Positions 33,440 through 44,200 of a DNA stretch of 64,000 bases are shown one piece after another (positions within the stretch are counted from its first letter, which is position 1; each line of letters begins with the position of its first letter). The notes beneath the pieces are model-generated. The model had not been told where the DNA came from. It did not search any database and was given only the letters and a program-made list of their open reading frames with translations. The stretch lies in NCBI GenBank assembly GCA_008638375.1, contig CM018046.1, forward strand, positions 45,357,206 to 45,421,205. Direction: 5' to 3'. Source of the DNA: Nyssa sinensis (Eukaryota; Streptophyta; Magnoliopsida; Cornales; Nyssaceae). The translations under genes and the position numbers were made by a program.

Positions 33440-34010
33440 ATTTGTTATTTAAATATAAATAAATATAAAAAAAGAATAGTAAAAAATTATTAAAATAAAA
33501 ATTTTTTAATATAAAAAATTATGATATATTTTCTATATCTAAAAAAAAAAAATTTAAAATTTAAAATTTAAAATTTTTAATTGTTAATTTTTATTTTATA
33601 ACAGTTAAAAAATATTATTAATTATATTAAAATGATTATCAAAATACATTTTTTTAAAAAATACTAAAATATATATAAAATAAAATTTTTAATCCAAAAA
33701 AGCATAATATTTGATAAAATAAAAATTTATTTTTTAGACATTTTAGATAAATAAAAAAATATTATATTTGTTTTGAATTGTAAAATTTATTGTATTTATC
33801 ATTTAGTATTTTTTAAAATATATCTTGAAAATTATTTTAGTTTAATCAATAATATTTTTTAACAGTATTGAGATAAATATTAATAATGAGATTTTTTATA
33901 TTAATTTTTTTTTTAAATCTTTTAGATAGAAAAAATAAATAATGAATTTTTTACATTGAAAAAATTATTTTACAGATTATTTTAATATTATTTTCTACAT
34001 AAAGTTAAAA
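33440..34010. repeat. Long AT-rich inverted repeat (hairpin former)
   Basis: The arm at about 33,470-33,670 matches the reverse complement of about 33,795-34,000. Examples are CAGTTAAAAAATATTATTAA against CAATACTGTTAAAAAATATT, and TTTTTTAAAAAATACTAAAA against its counterpart. Arms are about 200 bp, imperfect. A relative of the right arm occurs at 63,712-63,905. Likely a foldback miniature element. Confidence 0.65.
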
Positions 34011-34059
34011 AATAAAAAGGACAAACCTAATAAAATTATTTAATTTATAGAAAAATAAA

Positions 34060-34075
34060 TTTATATATATATATC

Positions 34076-34127
<52 letters not shown>

Positions 34128-34128
34128 G
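34060..34128. repeat. TA and GA microsatellite
   Basis: Alternating TA (about 34,062-34,089) followed by a GA run (about 34,090-34,128). Confidence 0.9.
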
Positions 34129-34129
34129 G

Positions 34130-35739
34130 TGAGAGTTGCAGGTGAATAGTCAGCTGTCACCATAATGTTTGACATGTTGAAAGCCACAGATGGCTTTTCT
34201 CTTGCACACATCAGATAAATTATTTAATGTGGCTCTTACCTTTACGACATTTATAATTTTTAACATTTCGTAAAATTTACGTGACATAGTCAAATTTAAT
34301 CATAAAACTAATAAAATTGTTTTAGTGCGATCGTTAATTCCAAAATTTTAATATTAATCAAGATATGCATTAATTAATTCAGACATATAATTATTACAAA
34401 AAATAAATTACAAAAAGTCATAAATTTTATGAATTTATACTATAATCAAATTAAAAATTTAATATTAATAAAAACTTAACGGTACAAAAAATGTTCCATA
34501 AAAAAACTATTAATTCTATTTATATTGGATTAATTTTATTCAATTTTTTTATTACTATTTATTTAAATAAAAAAATTATATAAAAACTTTATTATTCTCT
34601 CTTGTTACAAAATAATTAAATTTTACATAACAAAAATAAATATAATATATATGAGAAATGAAGTAAAAATATATATATGAATATTTTTATTTTAGCTATC
34701 TATTTTCATTGTTCAATTCTTTGACAACATGAAAAAAACAATTGTTCAACTTTTTGACAATAAAAAAAAACCATCCGATGCATCCGCTATGATTACTTCA
34801 TATCTCCTTTTCTTTTCGTATGATTTTGCTTTGCTGTTGTAATATTATAAACTGTATTATTATTTCAATTATATAAAACCGATCAGTGATGTGAAATTTA
34901 ATATTATTATTAAAATTAGAATTAGAGAGAATCTCACATGTTTATGACAGACTCCTAAAATCAATTAGGGGTGAATCAAATAATGCATATAGGTAGGGTA
35001 GTAGATCGCGAGGAGCCAACCGAAGGAAAACAAGATAAGATGATTCGGTTGCAGCATCAAGCTTTTTTTGTTTGTCATATTATAGAACAAGGACACAAGT
35101 AGTATGAAAAACGTTGATGAGAAAGGCCTAGACCTAGCCCACATGGCTTAAAAATCTGATTTTGGACACCGCTGCACTGCACTGCACAGTGCACATGTTG
35201 TTGCCAGCCTAGCTTCCCCATTAAAATATCTTCCCCCCCCCCCCCACACCCCCAAGTTTGTTGGGATATTTTTCCCAACTTGTTTACATGTCCATTAACT
35301 TTAAGTGTTCTTTATTTATTAATTTACATACATACATATATAACATATTTTCAATGTGCGTGTGACATTAGGATTAAATTACGACATGTTCAACACAAAG
35401 ATGACCTATATATATATATATATATAAATAAAAAAAAAAAAGCGAGCTTTTTGAGCACTAATGTGGTGTTGATATTTTGACTAGTTTTATGATCAAAGTA
35501 TGTGAATTAAATATAAGTGTCGCCTTGTCAATGTTGAATAGCACCGATGCGGTGTCGATATTTTGACTCATTTCTCAGTAAAGTGTGTGAATTAAATATA
35601 AGTATCGTCAGGTTAATGTTAAACGGATTTATGTATAATTACGAAACTCATATATGTGATAAATGTTGTTTTGTGTATTTGGAGACTAATGATAATACAA
35701 AATTATTCTTTTTGTGATTCAAATGTGCTACCTAGGACC
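34130..35739. other. AT-rich intergenic DNA
   Basis: No gene or bounded element recognised. A C-run (35,234-35,246) and TA microsatellite (35,409-35,427) are present. Between 35,435 and 35,625 two related segments (ATTTTGACTAGTTTTATGAT / ATTTTGACTCATTTCTCAGT) suggest an old short tandem duplication of about 115 bp. Confidence 0.4.
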
Positions 35740-35925
35740 TTTTTTTTTTTTTTTTTTTATGGCCGAGATTAGAGAATTCACGATAAATTTTATCTTATCA
35801 TGACCTAGCCCGAGGGGGAGGGGAGGTGTTCACTCTATGAGAATTGAACCTACAACTTGTGTTGGTAAAGCATTTATCACGGATCGCTCCTCTATTGAGT
35901 TACTTTCTTGAAATCTTACATAAGA
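35740..35925 (-). mobile_element. tRNA-derived SINE, antisense
   Basis: On the minus strand AAAGTAACTCAATAGAGGAG fits a pol III A box and GTTGTAGGTTCAATTCTCAT a B box about 45 bp on. A 130-bp body follows and then a poly-A tail, the T-run at 35,740-35,759 on the plus strand. The target duplication was not resolved. Confidence 0.65.
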
Positions 35926-36260
35926 CTTTAATTTATATAAGTGATTATATTGTAAAAATAAATAAAATATGCAAACGAAGATAAATGATTAATACAAACA
36001 TAGAGTAAACAAAAACTTTACAATTGTGGACCAAGTACAAAGTAGTTGCATATGTTGGATATTTATGATTAAAATAAAATATAACTATTACAAAGTTATA
36101 TTACCATTATTAAATGTGAAATAACATAAAACTCTTAGAGAAGAGATGTCTATTACGAGAGTCGTGAAACTTTCATATGATACTAGAGGAATCAAAGAGT
36201 AGAGTGGTAGAGAGAGAGTGCAATTGTTCCTTAGAAATGATAGTGTCCTCAAGTCAAAAT
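35926..36260. other. AT-rich intergenic DNA
   Basis: No gene or bounded element recognised between the SINE and the solo LTR. Confidence 0.4.
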
Positions 36261-36265
36261 ATAAT

Positions 36266-36533
36266 TGTTAGATTTGGTGGAATAACATAAAAGAGACAAG
36301 AAATAGAGAAAAACCTAAAGTATTACATTATATTAGATTGAATTATTCTGAAACTAAATAAGAGAATTCCTTATATAGGGGGGTTATGAGGTTGTACATG
36401 GAAAGTATTAATAAAGGAAACAAAAGTCACGTGGTTGTATATAGAAAGTGTAATAGAAGGAAATAAACTATGAAATCCTAATCCTAGTAGCATTACACAA
36501 TAATATATATGTGAAACTAATGTACTTCTAACA
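36266..36533 (-). mobile_element. Solo LTR, 268 bp, with perfect 5-bp TSD
   Basis: Starts TGTTAGATTTGGTGG and ends CTTCTAACA, giving TGTTAGA...TCTAACA inverted ends as in small copia-type LTRs. The direct repeat ATAAT flanks it exactly (36261-36265 and 36534-36538). On the minus strand a TATA box (CCCTATATAAGG, about 36,374-36,385) fits an LTR promoter in that orientation. No internal retrotransposon sequence is attached. Confidence 0.9.
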
Positions 36534-36789
36534 ATAATAAAGACTCTTATTTAGAATAAAAAAAACATTAAGAATAATCAAATTGAGATAAATTCAAATT
36601 TGAAAACTTAAAAATCCAAACATATCTCTTAAGCATTTTTATTTTTATTTTTATGATACTATATTTGTCCTATATCAATATCCCTCACTTGAAAATAATT
36701 CATTCTCGATTTAACAGAATATACTTAACCTTGAATTCAACCGTAACCAATAAGGGCATAACTATCAAATTGTCTGCGTATTTTACAAG

Positions 36790-37010
36790 ACTTGTATAAG
36801 TCACTAATTTACTTTGATCACTCTCTCAACAAAATTTCTTATTTTTAAAGTATCATATAAGATGTGACGGTAATTCTATTTATATATATATATATATAAC
36901 TTGTATAAGTCACTAATTTGCTTTGGTCACTTTCTCAACAAAATTTCTCAATTTTAAAGTATCGCATAAGATGTGACGGTAATTCTATTTATATATATAA
37001 TAAGGGGTGG
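36790..37010. repeat. 109-bp tandem duplication
   Basis: ACTTGTATAAGTCACTAATT at 36,790 recurs at about 36,899, and both copies end with GATGTGACGGTAATTCTATT plus a TA run. Copies differ at several bases, so it is older than the other tandem duplications here. Confidence 0.85.
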
Positions 37011-37119
37011 CCGCATGTAATGAAGCTAAACCTCCCCCGGGGGTAGTCTTCATATGATAGTTTAAAAATACGTGACTTGTCTCTCAATGATGCTACACAT
37101 TGCTAGAGTTACCTTATGT

Positions 37120-37153
<34 letters not shown>

Positions 37154-37820
37154 TCCTACGTCCCTCTATTGTTATTGTTGACCAAATTATTTACTTCCTT
37201 TGAAGTTGTGGTTCCATTCACTGATCTATCTCAAATGTGAATTATAACAATTATTGCTGGTTATTCTGGAGAATGACTGGGCCAAGTTAAGGGTGAAGTG
37301 GCGGAGGTATTCTTGGGTGGGTCTAGTATATTATGTGTCAGTATGTTTATTCAGTAATATTCTATCATATATGCTATATCTCACAAAAAAAAAGGGGGTT
37401 ATATTACATATGACATAATACTATTAGATTGACACATTGTCACCTTATTGTACCGGACTCATTCAAGAATTTTTCATTGCAAGCTATACATAATTAAGTT
37501 CAATAGTGCTGTCGAAACTGTGAAAAAAGAGAAATTATAGAATGTTTTAGTCATAATGATCCTTACGGTTAGATAATTAGTCACATATACATTTACAATA
37601 TCTTATTACTAATGTGATTAGTCCATTTAACCCTTAAAATTATGATTTCAAGAAACCATCAAATAATTACACAGAAAGAAATATTTGATAGAGGTTCCCA
37701 ATACCTCGCAGATTCAGGGCAGAAAAAATTATATTGGCTTGTGTGCCATTGATTGCTATCTGACGAAACATGGTTGAAATTGAACAATTATTTGATTATC
37801 GTGATCTTTTGCTTCTGTGT
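37011..37820. other. Intergenic DNA
   Basis: TA microsatellite at about 37,127-37,152; otherwise no feature recognised. Confidence 0.4.
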
Positions 37821-37825
37821 TTAGG

Positions 37826-38125
37826 TAAGTGTTAACCTACCAAATGGCGACATGGAAGGCCATGCGGGTGACATTAAGGCCACAACAGCCGTGACTTGCA
37901 AGCTAGGCTGCTGCTGAAGCTGTCAAGGTGTTGCTGTATTCTTGTTTTCGACTTTCGGGTGATACCTGTTTTACATCATATATACTATAGTTTGTAATGC
38001 TATGATCAGCATTGCAATCTTTGTTTTCTGTTTGTCCTTTAATATTGGCCCTAGTGCACCTGGTGAGGGCTGTTATATAGTCTATGAAAGTATTGTTGTG
38101 AATTAACGTTTTATGCAATAAAAGT
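37826..38125 (+). other. Possible terminal exon fragment of an unknown gene
   Basis: After a splice-acceptor-like TTCTGTGTTTAG, a frame of about 28 codons reads NLPNGDMEGHAGDIK, then VTCKLGCC and stops at TGA 37915-37917. AATAAA follows at 38,117. The sequence is less AT-rich than its surroundings. It could be the last exon of a small cysteine-containing protein or a transcribed non-coding unit. No upstream exon was found and I do not recognise the family. Confidence 0.2.
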
Positions 38126-40014
38126 AAGAGAGAGAAAAAAAAAAAACTACACAGAAAAATTTATGTAAGTCGGTAATGTGTCTATGTTCATGGGAACGGT
38201 TTTATTCTTTTTTACTATTCAGAAAATAGAATTATATATTCGTTGAGAGATTAAAGCTTCTTGTTATACCAGCCTGCTAATCACAATCCTCAAATCCACT
38301 AGCTCTACTAGCGTGCAAGTTCTATGAAATAACTGTCATGCTCTAACTAAGACTTGGTATATAGTGCTTATATGATAAAAACGTCTTGATATAACTTGAC
38401 TATATGAATAAAATATGAAATAATAGATTTCTCTGTGTTTCAAGATGTTAGGGTTTTTTTTCTATGTAGTACCCTATTTATATTAAATAACTTGTGTATC
38501 AATCCTAAAGCAAGTTGGAATAAGTTTTGAGTATAAAATTAGCAAATCCATAATGAAAACGACATACAATTGTCCATGCGCATTCGAAGAGGAACATGGC
38601 ATCTGTTTGGAAGCAGAGGGTACTTGGAGTTTGCTCTTTTGAATTTTGACGCATTGTTTTCCAAAATAAAGTCATTTAAGATAATAGATCAAGTTTAGAA
38701 CATTCCAAGTGTATTAGATCAAGTTTAGAACATTCCAAGTGTATTAGCCTTTAAGTTAAAACTAATTCACTTAAGCTCGAATTAACCACAATTAAGTTCA
38801 CTTAGAAACTTAATAAAATTTTTAAAATATGTGCTTGAGAAAGATGCATGATATGCATAAACATATACCTCGAATTTGTATACTTTTCAGATACTGATGC
38901 ATTTGTAAAATACTTCGAGTTGTCATATAATAATACTAATCTGACAATTACTGTTCAATGAAATACGGTCTTTTAAAAGAAAATGTCAATATAAATTATT
39001 TAATTTTTCTAATAAAATCTCTTGGATAGTGATTCAGATATAATTTTTTAAAAAATATTTTTAAAAATTTTGTAATTAATTTTTTAAAAACTGTGAAAAT
39101 GCATTTGGATATGATAATCTAAATTTTAAAAAATTTAAAAAAATTAAAATAAATAGTATGTCAAACACGTATCCCGTATTTTAAAATTAAAAATTTATTT
39201 TTAAAAATTTAACCAAACGTAGCTTTAGTCTTGCATTGAGATCCCAAACCCAAATCCTGGCCATCGGTACAACATTTAAGTCAAAACTTTCAAAAGCGCT
39301 TATTTGTAACATAGAATTTCCCAATAAAAGAAAGGGGTTTATAACGAGGTTATTAGGAAAGGCAACAAGGTGATTTGGGTTGGGCCCTCCCAATTCCTAA
39401 CCCATTTAAAAGTAGCCTACCCATCCCTGTCTTGTCTCGCTAACGATGTCCCTCATTCGTATCCTTGCCTCGTTCCCCCAAGCCCAATTCCCATTTGTTT
39501 CGTCTTAAATTTTTATTTTATTCAAATTTTAAAACAATTAAAATTAATTAACTAATATTATTATAAATATAAATCTATATATGCAATTATATATATATAT
39601 ATATATATCATATATACACACATATTTAGATGTATGTATGTGAGAATAGATTTTAGTATCATCTTTTATTTTTTGCCTGGATATTTTCTTCCATTTCTAA
39701 TTCAAATTTTTGTTGGGTTTTAGTATTTTTTTCATCCTTGTCTTATTATACTTATTTTCTTTTCAAACCTGTTGCATTACGGTTGAGAGAAGATGATAAA
39801 CTGAGATATTTTGTCATCTCTAAATACCATGGAGACTGAAAAAAAATATTCAATAGTTCTAGCAATGAGATGATAGGCCCGATGCACATATACAATATAT
39901 TGTCACACATGTGACTTTAATATAAATTTTGGGACCAGAAGTGCATTGTTGCATATATGACTTTTAATCTGATCATTGATTCAATAGATTACTGAATAAT
40001 TGCTCATAGAGACA
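38126..40014. other. AT-rich intergenic DNA
   Basis: No gene recognised. A short direct duplication (GATCAAGTTTAGAACATTCC, about 38,687 and 38,717) and a TA microsatellite (39,590-39,608) are present. Confidence 0.4.
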
Positions 40015-40712
40015 TAGAGGTGTAAGTGGGCCAAGTAAGCCTAGGCACAACATGGACCCGATGCGTTAAGAAGCAGCATGACAAAGTACGGTGAGTTGTG
40101 CCGGGCGATCATCTTGGACTTGCAACCTAGACGCCACATGATTAAAGACATGGCAGGACGGCTTGTTGAAAATATTCAGGCAAAAAATATAAATTTTAAA
40201 AAATATTATAATAACAAATAAAAATATTAGACTGCCAAATGACAAAATAAAAAATGTAAAAGTTAAACAAAATATTATAATTATTAATAACAAATAAAAA
40301 TATTAGACTACCAAATGACAAAATAAAAAATGTAAAAGTTAAACAAAATATTATAATTATTAATAACAAAAGAAAGAATAATGATATTATATTATTAAAA
40401 TAACAAAAAATAAAATATTTTAAAAAATTACGGTCCAAATTAATCATTAAAAATAGAAAAAAATAAAAAAGTAAAAAATAAATCAATGGCCCATGGGCTG
40501 ACACGACATGCATGACATGGACTAACAAGAAACGCACAACATGAGCATGCTAACGAGCTATGTTGAATCCAAGATTTTTTCAATAAATAAGACACGATTG
40601 GTAATACAGACACAACATGATGTGTTAACACAAATGGACTAACTGGAATGGGTGTTGGCACAAATAAATCATCTGAAACGGACAATCTGACTCAATCCGT
40701 TTGACACCTCTA
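40015..40712. mobile_element. hAT-like miniature element with TAGAGGTGT ends
   Basis: The left end TAGAGGTGTAAGTGGGCC and the right end, inverted, TAGAGGTGTCAAACGGATT match the frequent plant hAT-type terminus TAGRGGTGT. Inside lies a 76-bp tandem repeat of about 2.3 copies (from about 40,210 to 40,370). No transposase is seen, and the flanking 8-bp duplication is no longer readable. Confidence 0.7.
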
Positions 40713-41236
40713 CAGTCATGGGATAATCAAGTAGTTTTTTTTGCTTAAATTAATTTGTTTATGTTTTTAAAAATATATTTTTAATTTTGAAACGTAGAAT
40801 ACGCGTTTAATAAATTATTAATTTTAATTTTTTTATAATTTGAATTATCATATCTAAATATATTTTTATAATTTTAAAATTTAATTATAAATTTTTTAAA
40901 AATACATTTTAAAAAATTATATTTAAATCATTATTCAAACGCAAATCCAACGGCATAATTGAAGTTATGTATGACACGACACCAAAACTATAGCTTCGTA
41001 TCAAACAGCGTCCTGGATTGCGGTTCATTGAATTCATGTGACCCAAAGGCGTGGCCAGTTTAGGACCACGTCTCTGTTACTTTCTTGTCAGCCGACCAAA
41101 AATACTCCTTTCCGCGCTTAGAACCAGGAAACATTTTCTCTGCGTTTCTCCGAGGGGGGGAAAGAAAAGGAAAAACATAAATAGAGAATTCTGGTGTGGT
41201 TCATTTTAGATTTCGAATTGTGTAGATATATTAATA
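40713..41236 (+). promoter_or_regulatory. Promoter region of the aldo-keto reductase gene
   Basis: The stretch before ATG 41237 becomes GC-richer from about 40,970. It holds an ACGT-core word (GACCACGTCTC, about 41,065) and a weak TATA-like word (CATAAATAG, 41,176-41,184) about 53 bp before the ATG, which would imply a very short 5' UTR. ACGT boxes are common in light-regulated plastid genes; that link is inference. Confidence 0.35.
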
Positions 41237-44200
41237 ATGGCTCTGCATGTGAGCAGTGCGTGTTTCAGTGCTTTCAGTCCCGGGAAGGTTCAGAAAATCA
41301 GAGCCGTGGCTTCGGAGGACTTCGCTACAATGAAAATGGGGGAAGACAAGGTGAAGTTAGGGGGTTCAGAGTTGAAGGTGACAAGGCTTGGGATTGGAGC
41401 TTGGTCGTGGGGTGACACCAGCTACTGGAACAACTTTGAATGGGATGGTAAGTTGAAGAAACCCATTTGAGAAATGAAATGAAAATTCCAAGATTGAATC
41501 TCCCTTTTAATTTGAAACCAGCGTTTACTTTACATGGTGAAATGGATAATTTCAAACTTTTGAGTGTTTATAGAATTTGAGTTTTTTTGGGTTTTCTGAT
41601 AGCAGTGAGATAAGTATTTAATTTTAATTTTTAGTTAACTCGCAACAAGAAGGGCATTTTAGGGTTTTAAATTCAAGATGAGGATATTCTAAACAATGTT
41701 AGTTCTTTGTTGTTTAGGAATTAGACGGATGTGTTTTTTTACGCTATCTCTGGATATCAAAAGAAAGTAGAAAGTGTTTTTTTTCCCCTCCTTTTTAATA
41801 GAATTTGCAATGGTTGTTTAAAGTCCAAACAATAATAAGCAACAAGGTTTTTCTTTTTCCTTTTGGGAATTTGAATTGGATGTTTGTATTGTCCATGTAA
41901 AACTGAACAAAGTTCTCCGGTTGGATGTTTGTTCTATAATGACAATTAAATGATTCCATTCTGCTTTTTTGACAATTGATTGATATAAGGGCTTTTAAGC
42001 ATTCTAGAAATTTTTGTTTCCCGATTACTGTGATTCCTTCATTGTACAATGCTGGTATGTGAAGATGCAATCTGTAATTCAATGCGTTCAATTTTCACTT
42101 TGTCCTATATGTTCCCAATTTTCTTGTTTCCATTTTCACCTTCTTTTTTTTTTGCCAAATAGTTTTAGTCTTGCATTGCTTAATCTTTTGCTCTTTGGAT
42201 GAGCTTAGTTTTTATGTAAATATTTTGTTTTGTTTTTCTCATTTTCATTTTATACCCATTGTTCACAATTGTATTTTGTATTCTTTGTTTGAAAACACAA
42301 TTTTTTGCAATGGAAGTTGGCAGATTTATCAACAGAATTGATCAACCTATTGGTCCTATTCTGTCTCTGTTTCTCTATTTTTTTTATAAAAAAAAAGAAA
42401 AAAGAAAAATTGGGATGCTCGAGGAAGTAACCTATTAGAGATAAAACTCTCATTTATTTATTTATGGGGATTTTTCATATTTTAAATGATGCTCACTATT
42501 TTTCTTCCCATCAATAGTGAGTGTGTTTTCTCACCTGTGGTTTGATTTGCCTTCCATTGCCTATATTGTGTTCTACTTGTCTCAATTTCTGTCATGATGG
42601 CAGATAGGAAGATGAAGGCGGCTAAGGCTGCTTTCGATGCCAGTGTTGATTGTGGTATAACCTTCTTTGATACTGCTGAGGTCTATGGCTCAAGGGTGAG
42701 AAATGGCTTTAAGTTATGCTGTTATTTTATCCATCTAATGCGATGAATGCTAGTGTAAGTAGAACCATCATTTTTTGTTCTTGCAGTTCTCATTGGGTGC
42801 AATAAATTCCGAAACACTACTAGGAAGGTAATTTCTGCGAATTTTACCATGATTTGCAGTTCATTTTAGCATAACCTAAAGAAGGTAGAGTGTTCTTGCG
42901 TTCTTCGATGCTTTGGTAAGTTCCATAATCAAACTTAAAATTTTCTGATTAAGATTTATCAAGGAAAGTAAAGAAAGGAATCCAGAAGAGGAGGTTGCTG
43001 TTGCAACCAAATTTGCAGCATTACCATGGAGGCTGGGCCGTCAGAGTGTCATCACCGCCCTCAAGGATTCTCTATGCCGTCTTGGGCTTTCTTCAGTGGA
43101 CCTCTATCAACTTCATTGGTCTGCACTTTGTTAGCATTTATGAGTATCATTTATCTGTAAATTTCTGCTAAAGAAATAGTAACAAATCAATGCATTTGTT
43201 GTGACATTTTCAGGCCAGGAATATGGGGAAATGAAGGTTGTTCTTTTATAACACCATTATTTCATTCAACAATGTTGTAACAGGAACTGCAAATCTATAA
43301 ATTCAATCATGCTCCGGTTCAGAAGAGGCTTAGTTTATTGGAAAATCTTTTTTTTTCAGGATATATTGATGGCCTTGGAGATGCTGTGGAGCAGGGCCTT
43401 GTGAAGGCTGTTGGGGTTTCTAACTACAATGGTATGCCTCTTATTTTCTGCTGCTCTTTGTTGATTCAACTTAAATATTTTGAACATGCTATAAGATTAT
43501 TTAGTTGTTATTCTTGTTATTAGTATTATTTCTAAAAATTGGCATGGTTTTATTGTGTACAGCAATTTTTTCCCCATAAATTTGGCAAAGATACCTAGCT
43601 TTTTCCTCAAACATAAAATATTGACTAATGTACATGATTCCTTATTTCAGAAAAGCGTCTTCGGGATGCGTATGACCAGCTTAAAAAGAGAGGTATCACT
43701 CTGGCTTCGAATCAAGTCAATTACAGTCTCATATACAGGCTTCCGGAGGAGAATGGTGTGAAGGTTGCCTGTGATGAACTTGGGATCACTTTGATTGCAT
43801 ATTCACCTATTGCTCAAGGTGAAACAGTTCTTGCTTAAGTACGTATACTTATGTCTACATAGTACATGCCTTAGTTATCGTTCAATATGGAACATAAATT
43901 TTGAACATTTTGGGTATTCTAGGGAAGGGCTATTCTTTTTAATTCACAGTATTTAAGGCCTCGCAATTAGCTTGAAATGAGTAAGAAATGAATGCTATTA
44001 AGTACGAACTTATGCTTTTCTACTCTCTCTCTGCCCCCACTGTTGACATCAGCATATATACGATGACTTTATTACTCATGTTGAACTCCTGTTTGCTCAA
44101 CATCTTCTACTGTGTTTTTAGAAAAATTTGGGCCTTGATCGGTGCTTTGATACCAAGTTGGAATAGATTGGTCATTGTTTTAGGGTTTATAATGACAGAA

